From: Citrobacter koseri ATCC BAA-895
Lineage (GTDB): Bacteria; Pseudomonadota; Gammaproteobacteria; Enterobacterales; Enterobacteriaceae
Reading direction: 5' to 3'
DNA length: 64,000 nt
Assembly (NCBI RefSeq): GCF_000018045.1
Contig: NC_009792.1
Location: 744,001-808,000 of the forward strand
Shown here in pieces: positions 54,256-62,327 of the stretch. The notes under the pieces were generated by a model. That model ran no database searches. It saw nothing but the letters and a program-made list of their open reading frames with translations, and was not told where the DNA came from. How positions within the stretch are numbered: the first letter of the stretch is position 1; every line of letters begins with the position of its first letter. The position numbers and the translations under genes are program-made.

Positions 54256-56342
54256 CAGAAGCGCATGTTGACATAGGCTTCGTAAGTTCGACCTGGCGCA
54301 ATCATTTCCTGCCCTGTATAAGTACGCTGCCAGGTGTAAAAGCGATCCGTCAGGTTACGCACGCGGGTGCCTACGGTAACGTCCTTAATCACTTCATAAT
54401 CGGCGTTAAGGTCGACAGTCGTGTAATCGCCCATTTTGTTTTTGTTGGCATCATCGTTATAGCTACTGCCAACATAGTGGAGCTGCGCGCCCAGCCCCAG
54501 TTTGCTAATCGGCATATAACGGCCAGAAAGGTTAGCCGTCCACTCCGGGATATAGCGCGGCTGATTGCCGGAAAGGTCCTGCGTACCTTGTTTGAAATTG
54601 TCAAAGCGCGCATGGGTATAAGCCACATTTCCCGCCAGCGCGACGCTATCCAGCGGTTTAATCAATCCGCTGAACTCGATGCCGCGCGAAGTCTGCTTGC
54701 CAACCGCATTCCATACACCGGCCTGGACAGCCGATTGCTGATAAAGATTTTTTTTCTGGAGATCGTAAACGGCCAGCTTCATTTCGCCGTGGTCGAATGT
54801 CCCTTTTACACCGGCTTCATATTGCTGAACTTCTGTAAGTGGCAGGGACGTTTGTTCAGGGCTGATAAAGAAGATATCGCTGCCGGGCTCTTTACCTGTG
54901 GAATAGTTGGCATACACCGTCCAGTTTTCGTTAATGGCCCAGCTCGGCCCAATACCAACACTCATAAAACTATAGCTACGATTGATGGTTTTATTGTCCT
55001 GCTGGTAATTCCAGTGCATGTCCAGGTTGGTATAGCGCAACTGGCTTAACAGGGCGACAGCATCAGTGATATTCAGATTGTCTTCCAGCAGCAAGGCATA
55101 CTGGTTCTGAGTGATGTGACGAACAGGTGAGCGCATCTTGCCACTCGCACCGGTGCGAAAGTCATTGGAGGCGGGGTTGGTCAGCAGAACCTCTTCGCCC
55201 CCCGGGAAGCCGTTAGAATAGTACTGGAATTCGCGTTTTGAAAAATCGACACCCGCAGTCACGCGGTTGGCGAATGATGCAATCGGGTGATCCCAGGTGA
55301 CCATTGTACGGTTGCCCGTCAGCTTGTCATCATGAGCAAGATCGCCATAAGAATCACGGGTAACATAGCCCGCTTTGTTTGACGGGTAATAGCGTTCAAC
55401 GTTCTGCCATTCGCGGAATCCTTTGTAATAATAGAACTGGTTATCAAAGGTTACATCAGGCGTTGCATACCAGGACTGGGTTGACTGGAATGAGGTTGCC
55501 TGGCTGCGGATATGCGCATCCTGAATGTTGTTGTAGTTTACATGGCGCAAGTCGCGATCAACTTTGCCGTTGATGACAGGCGTCCCGAAATAGGGATTGC
55601 GCATATCCGTTAAGCTACGATCGATGTCAAAAGTGACCTGTGTGTTATCGGTCGGCGTCAGCAGGAGCTGTGCGCTGATGCGCTTCGGGCGACTGCGATC
55701 TTTATCAACCTGAGTGCCGGTATTTGATGCGCTTACATCCACGCGGCCAGCAGCTATACCCTCAACAAGCGTACCGCCCGCGCCGATGTGGGCGCGATGG
55801 CTGTTATAGCTTGACCAGCTATAGTCAGTTTCTACTGGCTGTCGACCAAAGGTTGCTTTACGTGATATCAGGTTGACGCTGCCACCGGCAGAACTCAGAC
55901 CATTTAAAACGGAGCCTGTGCCATACAGGATGTCCACATTTTCATAATGAACCGGGTCGGCGATTTGAATGGTGCTACCGGGTACGGCCACGCCGTTTAG
56001 CAGCCAGGAAACGCCGGAGAAGCCGCGCAGTGAAACGCTGTTTGAGAGCGTAGGTGAGCTGGTGCCGGACATGCCCGGGGCGGTTTCAACGACTTCGGTG
56101 AGCGTGCGTTTGCCCTTAGCCGTAATGGTTCTGGCGCTGATGGTTTCAGTATGGCGTGGCGTTTGCTTATCGGTCAGACCGAGACGTGAGGCTGAACCGG
56201 ATGAAAGACGTGCCGAGTCGGATTCGGCGGAATAGTCGGATACGTCACTGCCGGTGACGACGATGGTTTCATCTGCTGCATAGGCCAGAGGTGAAGTATT
56301 TACTGCTACTGCGAGAGCTATCAAAGAAGGCTTAAGTTTCAT
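54255..56342 (-). CDS. TonB-dependent outer membrane receptor (siderophore/metallophore type)
   Basis: A 695-residue outer membrane receptor. Signal peptide cleaved near AYA; TonB box DETIVVTG directly after it; plug domain (about 50-190, with LTEVVETAPGM, SLRGFSGVSW and GSVLNGLSSAGGSVNLI); 22-strand barrel ending in YEAYVNMRF with terminal Phe. First gene of the four-gene operon. A Zur-like palindrome (56365-56387) sits 23 bases ahead of the ATG, which lacks a clear Shine-Dalgarno sequence. Substrate unknown; the operator suggests a zinc chelate. Confidence 0.88.
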   Translation of the reverse strand: MKLKPSLIALAVAVNTSPLAYAADETIVVTGSDVSDYSAESDSARLSSGSASRLGLTDKQTPRHTETISARTITAKGKRTLTEVVETAPGMSGTSSPTLSNSVSLRGFSGVSWLLNGVAVPGSTIQIADPVHYENVDILYGTGSVLNGLSSAGGSVNLISRKATFGRQPVETDYSWSSYNSHRAHIGAGGTLVEGIAAGRVDVSASNTGTQVDKDRSRPKRISAQLLLTPTDNTQVTFDIDRSLTDMRNPYFGTPVINGKVDRDLRHVNYNNIQDAHIRSQATSFQSTQSWYATPDVTFDNQFYYYKGFREWQNVERYYPSNKAGYVTRDSYGDLAHDDKLTGNRTMVTWDHPIASFANRVTAGVDFSKREFQYYSNGFPGGEEVLLTNPASNDFRTGASGKMRSPVRHITQNQYALLLEDNLNITDAVALLSQLRYTNLDMHWNYQQDNKTINRSYSFMSVGIGPSWAINENWTVYANYSTGKEPGSDIFFISPEQTSLPLTEVQQYEAGVKGTFDHGEMKLAVYDLQKKNLYQQSAVQAGVWNAVGKQTSRGIEFSGLIKPLDSVALAGNVAYTHARFDNFKQGTQDLSGNQPRYIPEWTANLSGRYMPISKLGLGAQLHYVGSSYNDDANKNKMGDYTTVDLNADYEVIKDVTVGTRVRNLTDRFYTWQRTYTGQEMIAPGRTYEAYVNMRF

Positions 56343-56364
56343 AGGTTGGCATTACATTATAATG

Positions 56365-56387
56365 GATATGTTATAACATAACATATC
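56365..56387. promoter_or_regulatory. Zur-like operator upstream of the TonB receptor operon
   Basis: Arms GATATGTTAT (56365-56374) and ATAACATATC (56378-56387) form a perfect 10-bp inverted repeat around AAC, 23 bp in all. Aligned to the gamma-proteobacterial Zur consensus that I recall (GAAATGTTAT, 3 bases, ATAACATTTC) each arm differs at one base. It does not fit the Fur box (GATAATGATAATCATTATC type). A minus-strand TATAAT (56356-56361) adjoins it, so binding should block the promoter. Confidence 0.72.
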
Positions 56388-56446
56388 TCATAAAGAAAAA
56401 AAGTAGGCAAATGAGAACAAGTGGGAAGGGGGCAGGAGAGGTCTGT

Positions 56447-56457
56447 GGGGGGGGGGG
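56447..56457. repeat. Homopolymeric G11/C11 tract upstream of the TonB receptor gene
   Basis: Eleven consecutive G on the plus strand (C on the strand of the receptor operon), about 105-115 bases upstream of the receptor ATG and 60 bases beyond the Zur-like site. Such tracts are prone to slipped-strand length change and are rare in enterobacterial intergenic DNA. Confidence 0.85.
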
Positions 56458-56475
56458 CCAAAAACGACAGGCGTC

Positions 56476-56510
56476 AAAAAAACCGGCAATCCTTATCAGG
56501 ACAACCGGTT
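56476..56510 (-). terminator. Terminator of the minus-strand tRNA-Asn gene
   Basis: On the minus strand AACCGG ... CCGGTT with an inner TCCT/AGGA pairing is followed by a T run (plus-strand AAAAAAA at 56476-56482). It lies about 60 bases downstream of the tRNA 3' end. Confidence 0.75.
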
Positions 56511-56571
56511 CAATTTAACTACTGCTTTTAAAACGCCTCAAGACTTACTGAGATATCTCGAGACTAAAATC

Positions 56572-56647
56572 TGGCTCCTCTGACTGGACTCGAACCAGTG
56601 ACATACGGATTAACAGTCCGCCGTTCTACCGACTGAACTACAGAGGA
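56572..56647 (-). tRNA. asn tRNA: tRNA-Asn (GTT)
   Basis: A 76-base tRNA reading TCCTCTGTAGTTCAGTCGGT from the 5' end, with anticodon loop CTGTTAATC (anticodon GTT), TTCGAGTC T-loop and encoded CCA. The acceptor stem TCCTCTG/CAGAGGA pairs fully. It is identical to the plus-strand copy at 58386. Asn tRNA genes in this region are known attachment sites for islands such as the Yersinia-type HPI; none is inserted here. Confidence 0.98.
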
Positions 56648-56807
56648 ATCGTTGTGGAGGCTTATCTTAGCGGCGAAAAATCTTTTGTCAAACCTCATTT
56701 CCCTGGAGGCGGTTCAATTGCTGCTTCTCTCAACAGTTTGTTGCAATTGCAGACATTTTACAGGGAAAAAACTTTGCAGCTTTTTGGATTCTCCCTCATT
56801 ATTTGAA

Positions 56808-58298
56808 ATGAGGTTTCAACTTTCTTCATTAAGGTCCACTTTGAACGTCTCCGCAGCCTTACGCCAGGCCGTCTCCCGTACGCCCTGGTATGCCAAACGT
56901 AAGAGTTACAAGGTTCTTTTCTGGCGTGAAATCACCCCGCTTGCCGTGCCTATCTTTCTGGAAAATACCTGCGTACTGCTAATGGGGGTGCTGAGCACCT
57001 TTCTGGTCAGTTGGTTGGGTAAAGAGGCGATGGCCGGGGTAGGGCTTGCCGATAGCTTCAACATGGTCATTATGGCGTTTTTTGCTGCTATCGATCTGGG
57101 GACGACCGTGGTTGTGGCGTTTAGCCTGGGAAAACGCGATCGTCGTCGCGCCAGGGCCGCCGCGAGACAGTCACTGGTGATCATGACGCTTTTTGCCATC
57201 GTGCTGGCGGCGGTTATTCACTATTTTGGCGAACAGATTATTGATGTCGTGGCCGGGGAGGCGTCTTCCGAGGTGAAGGCTCTGGCGCTGACATACCTGG
57301 AACTGACGGTGATCAGCTATCCCGCTGCGGCCATCGCCCTGATTGGCAGTGGTGCATTGCGTGGAGCCGGAAATACCAAAATTCCGCTGTTGATCAATGG
57401 CGGCATGAATATTCTTAACATCATGATCAGCAGCGTCCTGATTTATGGCGTTTTTTCCTGGCAGGGGTTGGGTTTTGTCGGGGCGGGACTCGGGCTGACC
57501 ATCTCTCGCTATATCGGAGCCGTCGCCATTATCTGGGTGTTGATGATTGGTTTTAACCCGGCATTGCGCATTACGTTGAAGAGCTATTTTAAGCCGCTGA
57601 ACTTCACCATTATCTGGGAAGTGATGGGGATTGGTATCCCTGCGAGCATCGAATCTGTTTTGTTCAACGGTGGGAAATTGTTAACGCAGATGTTTGTGGC
57701 GGGGATGGGGACCAGCGTTATTGCCGGTAACTTCATCGCTTTTTCAATTGCCGCGCTGATCAACCTGCCCGGAAACGCGCTGGGTTCTGCATCGACAATC
57801 ATCACTGGCCGACGGCTGGGGAATGGTCAGATTTCCCAGGCAGAGATTCAGCTTCGTCATGTGTTCTGGCTATCTACCATTGGACTGACCGCGATTGCAT
57901 GGTTAAGCGCGCCGTTTGCGGGACTGATGGCCTCGTTTTATACCCACGATCAGGATGTAAAAGATGTTGTCGTGGTTCTGATTTGGCTGAACGCGGCGTT
58001 TATGCCGATTTGGTCTGCGTCCTGGGTGTTGCCCTCAGGGTTTAAAGGGGCGCGGGACGCACGTTTTGCAATGTGGGTTTCGATGCTGGGGATGTGGGGC
58101 TGCCGTGTGGTTGCGGGTTACACGTTGGGGATCGTGCTTGGCTGGGGCGTTGTCGGGGTCTGGCTGGGGATGTTCTTTGACTGGGCGGTGCGCGCCGCAC
58201 TGTTTTACTGGCGTATGGTCAGCGGTCGTTGGCTATGGAAATACCCGCGTCCTGAGCGCATAAAATCGCCCGTTCAGCCTGAATCTCCAACGAAATGA
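56808..58298 (+). CDS. yeeO: MATE-family exporter YeeO
   Basis: An inner-membrane multidrug/flavin exporter of the MATE family with 12 hydrophobic segments; E. coli YeeO exports FMN/FAD. FWREITPLAVPIFLENTCVL opens the first membrane segment, and GSGALRGAGNTKIPLLINGG is a MATE signature. From the ATG at 56808 the product has 496 residues, normal for MATE. The frame is open back to a TTG at 56652, as in the 547-residue E. coli annotation, but that stretch would also hold the promoter of the minus-strand tRNA. Confidence 0.9.
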   Translation: MRFQLSSLRSTLNVSAALRQAVSRTPWYAKRKSYKVLFWREITPLAVPIFLENTCVLLMGVLSTFLVSWLGKEAMAGVGLADSFNMVIMAFFAAIDLGTTVVVAFSLGKRDRRRARAAARQSLVIMTLFAIVLAAVIHYFGEQIIDVVAGEASSEVKALALTYLELTVISYPAAAIALIGSGALRGAGNTKIPLLINGGMNILNIMISSVLIYGVFSWQGLGFVGAGLGLTISRYIGAVAIIWVLMIGFNPALRITLKSYFKPLNFTIIWEVMGIGIPASIESVLFNGGKLLTQMFVAGMGTSVIAGNFIAFSIAALINLPGNALGSASTIITGRRLGNGQISQAEIQLRHVFWLSTIGLTAIAWLSAPFAGLMASFYTHDQDVKDVVVVLIWLNAAFMPIWSASWVLPSGFKGARDARFAMWVSMLGMWGCRVVAGYTLGIVLGWGVVGVWLGMFFDWAVRAALFYWRMVSGRWLWKYPRPERIKSPVQPESPTK

Positions 58299-58385
58299 AG
58301 AATATTTCGGCAAACGAACGTGTTTGTGCATTCAGGCTTTGACAATGCTCGTGGGCGTCGTTAATATGCGCCCCGTTCACACGAT

Positions 58386-58461
58386 TCCTCTGTAGTTCAG
58401 TCGGTAGAACGGCGGACTGTTAATCCGTATGTCACTGGTTCGAGTCCAGTCAGAGGAGCCA
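58386..58461 (+). tRNA. asn tRNA: tRNA-Asn (GTT)
   Basis: A 76-base copy identical to the one at 56572-56647, in opposite orientation, with encoded CCA. The identity goes on for 5 bases before the 5' end (ACGAT), so the two genes form an 81-bp perfect inverted repeat around yeeO. A strong terminator follows. Confidence 0.98.
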
Positions 58462-58468
58462 AATTTAG

Positions 58469-58495
58469 AAAAGCCCGCTTTTTAGCGGGCTTTTT
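58469..58495 (+). terminator. Terminator of the plus-strand tRNA-Asn gene
   Basis: AAAAGCCCGC and GCGGGCTTTTT pair around a T/A-rich loop and end in a T run, starting 8 bases after the tRNA. Confidence 0.88.
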
Positions 58496-58562
58496 GCTTT
58501 CCGTCATCGGCATTCAGTTCTTTCAGTGCCCGGCACGCCGGACGCTGAACGACAAACGTTGA

Positions 58563-59102
58563 TTACCACATCAAATCATCAGGCACTTTAAAATCAGCAT
58601 ACGGATCTTCTTCGTCCTGCTCTTCCTGACTAAGCGCACTATTTAAGACGATACTGTTAGCATCTCGCTGCGCAATTTTATCGGCTACGCTTGCGGGGAT
58701 AATCGCGTATTCACATTCCCCACCGTTATCAACAACCAAACGCGCAATGGCGAGGCGACCATTAATCAACTGGGCTTGCGTCGCCTTATCCACATCTATT
58801 TTTTTAATTAAGTTATTATCTGTGAAGTTAAAACCAATATCGCCTTTTGAAATGCTGATTCTATTCATTTCAATAAGTTGCTTCACCTGCGCTTTATATT
58901 CTTTGGATAACGCCGCTTGTTTTTGTTGCTCGCTTAGCTGTTTATCACGCTCAAGTTGCGCTTTTTTATTTTCTTCCACAGCCTCTCTTGCTTCACGCGC
59001 CTGAACTCGTGATTTTTTAGCCGTTCTCTGGACTTTGGCCATTTTTTTACTGGTTACTAATCCCGCTTTTAGCATCTGCTCTTGTAAGGTGAGTTTTGTC
59101 AT
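58563..59102 (-). CDS. DUF2058 (YaiL-like) protein
   Basis: A 179-residue protein of the DUF2058/YaiL family, sometimes labelled nucleoprotein/polynucleotide-associated enzyme. N-terminus MTKLTLQEQMLKAGLVTSKK is the family signature, then a Lys/Arg/Glu/Gln-rich charged helix (about 20-75, coiled-coil-like), then the domain GDIGFNFTDNNLIKKIDVD and ECEYAIIPASVADKI. The function is unknown; the basic helix suggests RNA or DNA contact (inference). Confidence 0.85.
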   Translation of the reverse strand: MTKLTLQEQMLKAGLVTSKKMAKVQRTAKKSRVQAREAREAVEENKKAQLERDKQLSEQQKQAALSKEYKAQVKQLIEMNRISISKGDIGFNFTDNNLIKKIDVDKATQAQLINGRLAIARLVVDNGGECEYAIIPASVADKIAQRDANSIVLNSALSQEEQDEEDPYADFKVPDDLMW

Positions 59103-59229
59103 CTTCGTTTCTGAAACCGTTGAATAATGTATGTGATTATACCCGTAATTTTTGCGTCTGTACCTGGCGCACGCGAGCCGGAATTCTGTTTATGAATGGC
59201 GCAGGATTCCGGCACGGGATTCAGATGAA

Positions 59230-59703
59230 TTACTTGAGCAGTTTCACCGTGGCCTCTATGTCTATCTCATCTTCCGAGAAGATTAACGTCGTTCCCTGGA
59301 AGGTGGTGATTGCCAGTTTTCTCAGCGAGCGCATTTCACCGGGCTTTGCGGCTGATTTGGGTCTGATACTACTCATCAGCACGCCCACAGACAGCACCGC
59401 GTTTTCTTTATCAATTCGGGTATCGGCTGGCACTTCTTCGCTGTAAACCAGATAAGACTTGATCGACGTGAGCTTCAGGCGCTCGCCCGCGATATAGATG
59501 TATTTGCTTTCCGGGATGACTTTCACAGCATAAGCGGACAAGCCTTTGTTATTGGTGGTGGGTTCAAAAGTCACCGCCGCGTCTTTTTTAATCAGCTCAG
59601 GGTTGGCAACCTTAATCACATGAAAATAGCGGTTATCACCGTTTTCATCTTTGATAAATCCAAAACCTTTATCTTTAAACCACGTTGTGATTGTTCCGTT
59701 CAT
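59230..59703 (-). CDS. Cold-shock-domain protein with extra C-terminal domain
   Basis: A 157-residue protein. Residues 1 to about 66 form a cold-shock domain: MNGTITTWFKDKGFGFIKDE contains the RNP1 motif KGFGFI, and NRYFHVIKV stands where RNP2 is expected. Residues about 70-157 (from SKYIYIAGERLKLTSIKSYL on) are a separate, unrecognised domain rich in strands. This is twice the size of CspA-type proteins. RNA binding is likely for the N-terminal part; the role of the rest is unknown. Confidence 0.8.
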   Translation of the reverse strand: MNGTITTWFKDKGFGFIKDENGDNRYFHVIKVANPELIKKDAAVTFEPTTNNKGLSAYAVKVIPESKYIYIAGERLKLTSIKSYLVYSEEVPADTRIDKENAVLSVGVLMSSIRPKSAAKPGEMRSLRKLAITTFQGTTLIFSEDEIDIEATVKLLK

Positions 59704-60001
59704 CGCCTTACCGCCTGGTTAATCGTTTATCTACTCAGTTTTTACAGCGCGCAGTGTAAAGCACAATGCCCACGCAGACCATGTCTTTGGCTTAAGTTTG
59801 GGTGATAAATGTCCATCAGACCAGGGGGCCGTGGGGGAGGGAAGTCGCGATTGCATTTGGCCGATGGTCAGGGATGGGGAGAACGTCTACTTCACAACCC
59901 AGTTCACTGTTACATTCCATTAATGCAATTGAGTGCCATTCTCATCTATCATGATCTGCGACTCACACGATCTATGGCTACTGCAACAAGGGAGGTCGTC
60001 A

Positions 60002-61735
60002 GTGCTACTGGCTATCAGGTACGTCTTTGCGTCATGCCCACTTCGTATTACCGCACTTATCGTCGTTGTGTTGCTTCAGGGGCTGATACCGGCCCTCAAC
60101 ATCTTTATGACCGGCCAAATAATCAACACACTGCATGCAGTGCAAACCACCGACGGCGATCTGATGCTGAGCGTTGCGGTCTGGTGTGTTTCACTCCTTG
60201 GCATGCAGCTTATGCAGCCCCTGGTCAATCTTGTTCAGGGGGATGTCACGGAGATTTCGACTAATCACTTCAGCACTAAGATTATGTGCCGTATGAACGA
60301 CTCTTTTTCCCTGAGCCTGTTTGATAATAAGGAGCGTTACGAGCAACTGGAATATTTGAAAAAAGAAGCGGCGTATCGACCGCTTAATTTCATCATCTGT
60401 ATCATTTACGTTATCCGGGCAATCGTCATGGCTGGCAGTCTGCTGCTGGTTCTGATCAACTATTCAGGAGCAGGGGCGGCCATTTGCGCGCTTTCCGCCA
60501 TACCGATGATTGCCATCAATATGCGTATCCAGCAGAGATACGTGCGGGATTTATTCTTCACGTCTAAAGATGCGATTGCGATGCGCTACGTATATGGCGT
60601 CAGTATGGACAAGAGTTTTTTGCAGGAGATCCGGCTTTACGGTCTTGGTAAATATCTGCTGACTAAATTCAATGCGTCCGCTCGCAATACCTATAATCGC
60701 ATGCACAAACAGCGCATCCGCGCGCTAATCACGCCTGTGCCGGCCATGATGCTGAGCCTGACTATGCTGTTCGTCGGGGTAACTTTTTTTTTAAACAACT
60801 TACGCACCAGTGATATTGCCGTGAGCGCGCTGGTGATGGTGTTTCAGTCCATTGTGATGATGAAATCGCACCTCGACGAGATAGCCAATTATGGTTCGAA
60901 TCTCGTCAGCATGAGCAGTTTTTTCACCCGCTACCATGCGTTTATGACGGATAAGATTGAACCGGTGAAAAACGGGCACCTTACCTTACCCGCCGAAACA
61001 CCTTTTGCCCTCAGCATTCACAAACTCCGGTTTCAGTATGAGGGGCGTAATCATCCAGCCCTGAATGGGGTTAACCTTGAAATTGCCCCCGGTGAAAAGG
61101 TCGCTATTCTCGGTGAGAACGGCAGCGGAAAAACAACTCTGATTAAAATGATCCTGCGCATGTACGCCTTCAGTGAGGGGGCTGTGTCTGTGTCAGGCGT
61201 GCCGCTCGACAGGTTGGATATTGAAAGTTACCGGAACCAGATAGCCACCGTGTTTCAGGATTACGGAAAATACGAGTTCACGGTGGGCGAAAACATTGCC
61301 CTGAATAATTATGATGCAGAAACCCCGTCGCCAGCGGTTGATGAATTGCTGAAAAAGGTAGGATTTCCGTATGACCAGCACACCCGGCTGGGCAAGCAGT
61401 TCGGCGGCGATGAACTCTCCATAGGGCAGTGGCAGCGGCTCGCGATTGCACGGGCGCTATACCGAAAGGCCAATCTGTTTATTTTTGATGAGTTCTCTTC
61501 ATCACTCGATCCTGAAACTGAGCACCGGCTGTTTAATGATATTCTTGCCCTGAACACAACCGTGATCGCAGTGACGCACAGGCTCGGTAATATAAAAGAG
61601 TTCGACAGGATTATCGTGATGTCTGCTGGAGAGGTCATCGAAAATGGGGACTTCACTGCGTTGATAAGCCGTCGGGGAAAATTTTACGACATGTGGCATG
61701 CGCAGTTTAAATCGGTGATGACTCAGGCAGTTTAA
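60002..61735 (+). CDS. ABC-type exporter, fused permease and ATPase
   Basis: A 577-residue half-transporter: membrane domain about 1-310 with six segments, ATPase domain about 330-577. Walker A GENGSGKTTLIKM, Q-loop TVFQDYGKYEF, signature DELSIGQWQRLAIARAL, Walker B LFIFDEFSSSLD, H-loop AVTHRLG. It resembles exporters of modified peptides (lantibiotic or microcin type) without a peptidase domain. The GTG at 60002 is chosen for the strong GGAGG six bases ahead; the frame extends to 59933 without such support. No peptide or modifying-enzyme gene is adjacent. Confidence 0.85.
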   Translation: MLLAIRYVFASCPLRITALIVVVLLQGLIPALNIFMTGQIINTLHAVQTTDGDLMLSVAVWCVSLLGMQLMQPLVNLVQGDVTEISTNHFSTKIMCRMNDSFSLSLFDNKERYEQLEYLKKEAAYRPLNFIICIIYVIRAIVMAGSLLLVLINYSGAGAAICALSAIPMIAINMRIQQRYVRDLFFTSKDAIAMRYVYGVSMDKSFLQEIRLYGLGKYLLTKFNASARNTYNRMHKQRIRALITPVPAMMLSLTMLFVGVTFFLNNLRTSDIAVSALVMVFQSIVMMKSHLDEIANYGSNLVSMSSFFTRYHAFMTDKIEPVKNGHLTLPAETPFALSIHKLRFQYEGRNHPALNGVNLEIAPGEKVAILGENGSGKTTLIKMILRMYAFSEGAVSVSGVPLDRLDIESYRNQIATVFQDYGKYEFTVGENIALNNYDAETPSPAVDELLKKVGFPYDQHTRLGKQFGGDELSIGQWQRLAIARALYRKANLFIFDEFSSSLDPETEHRLFNDILALNTTVIAVTHRLGNIKEFDRIIVMSAGEVIENGDFTALISRRGKFYDMWHAQFKSVMTQAV

Positions 61736-61853
61736 TACTACGGGAATGGTACGCAGGTATTTGCACGTTATTCCAGATGTAACCCATCCAAATATATCGT
61801 CATTGTTCCCCGGTGTACGCCGGACAAGAGGTTCGGCATAACCATGTCCGATT

Positions 61854-61887
61854 TGAGCGAAAACCAGATATCAGTAATTTTCGCTCA
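61854..61887. terminator. Hairpin between the ABC exporter and the HxlR gene
   Basis: TGAGCGAAAA (61854-61863) and TTTTCGCTCA (61878-61887) form a perfect 10-bp stem, 23 bases after the HxlR stop (minus strand) and about 120 after the exporter stop. It could end either convergent transcript. Confidence 0.5.
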
Positions 61888-61910
61888 CGACAAAAAGGCC
61901 CCGGTGACAA

Positions 61911-62237
61911 CTAATCCTCGCGTTTTTCCGCCCATTTCAGCATTGCATCAAGGGCCGGGCACAGTTCTTGCCCCCACTCGGTCAGGCGATATTCCACTTT
62001 CGGCGGCACCTGAGGGTACACCGTGCGTGATACGATGCCGTCGGCTTCCAGTTGTCGCAGTTGCTGAGCCAGCATCTTCTGTGAAATACCCGGGATCAGT
62101 TTTTCAAAATCGGAATAGCGCTGTACTTTTCCATCGAACAGATGAAAAAGAATAATTAATTTCCAGCGACCTTCCAGCAGTCGCAGCACATGCTCCACGC
62201 CGCTTGCGGCAGATTCTGGAGTATATAACTTACTCAT
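61911..62237 (-). CDS. HxlR-family transcriptional regulator
   Basis: A 108-residue winged helix-turn-helix protein of the HxlR family: LLEGRWKLIILFHLFDGK at the first helix, IPGISQKMLAQQLRQLEADG as recognition helix, and VEYRLTEWGQELCPALDAML at the end. It is divergent from an NTF2-like/SDR gene pair separated by 90 bases. Family members often sense reactive aldehydes or quinones and control the divergent detoxification genes; the signal here is unknown. Confidence 0.88.
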   Translation of the reverse strand: MSKLYTPESAASGVEHVLRLLEGRWKLIILFHLFDGKVQRYSDFEKLIPGISQKMLAQQLRQLEADGIVSRTVYPQVPPKVEYRLTEWGQELCPALDAMLKWAEKRED

Positions 62238-62327
62238 AATTCAGTTGCTCACTTTTTCGTGCGTACTTGTCAATTTCACAGTCTATGTTGAAAATTCCTG
62301 TACTGTAAACAACGGGAGTAAAGCGCC

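Noticed and set aside
51553..56342. TonB/FecCD operon as a second B12 (Btu) uptake system tied to the cob genes
   Set aside because: No cobalamin riboswitch or B12 box is present before the receptor gene, the receptor looks like the siderophore class, and the promoter has a Zur-like site. It is not excluded, only less likely.
56365..56387. Fur box as explanation of the receptor promoter palindrome
   Set aside because: The arms lack the GATAAT-GATAAT hexamer pattern of Fur sites and match Zur much better.
56652..56807. 52-residue N-terminal extension of YeeO from a TTG
   Set aside because: It starts 5 bases from the tRNA-Asn 5' end, where the tRNA promoter must be, and is not needed for a full MATE protein; noted in the yeeO entry since E. 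coli annotation includes it.
59809..60264. 151-codon frame overlapping the start of the ABC exporter, considered as a peptide precursor
   Set aside because: It overlaps the exporter by about 260 bases in another frame, has no leader/core pattern and has a composition typical of shadow frames.
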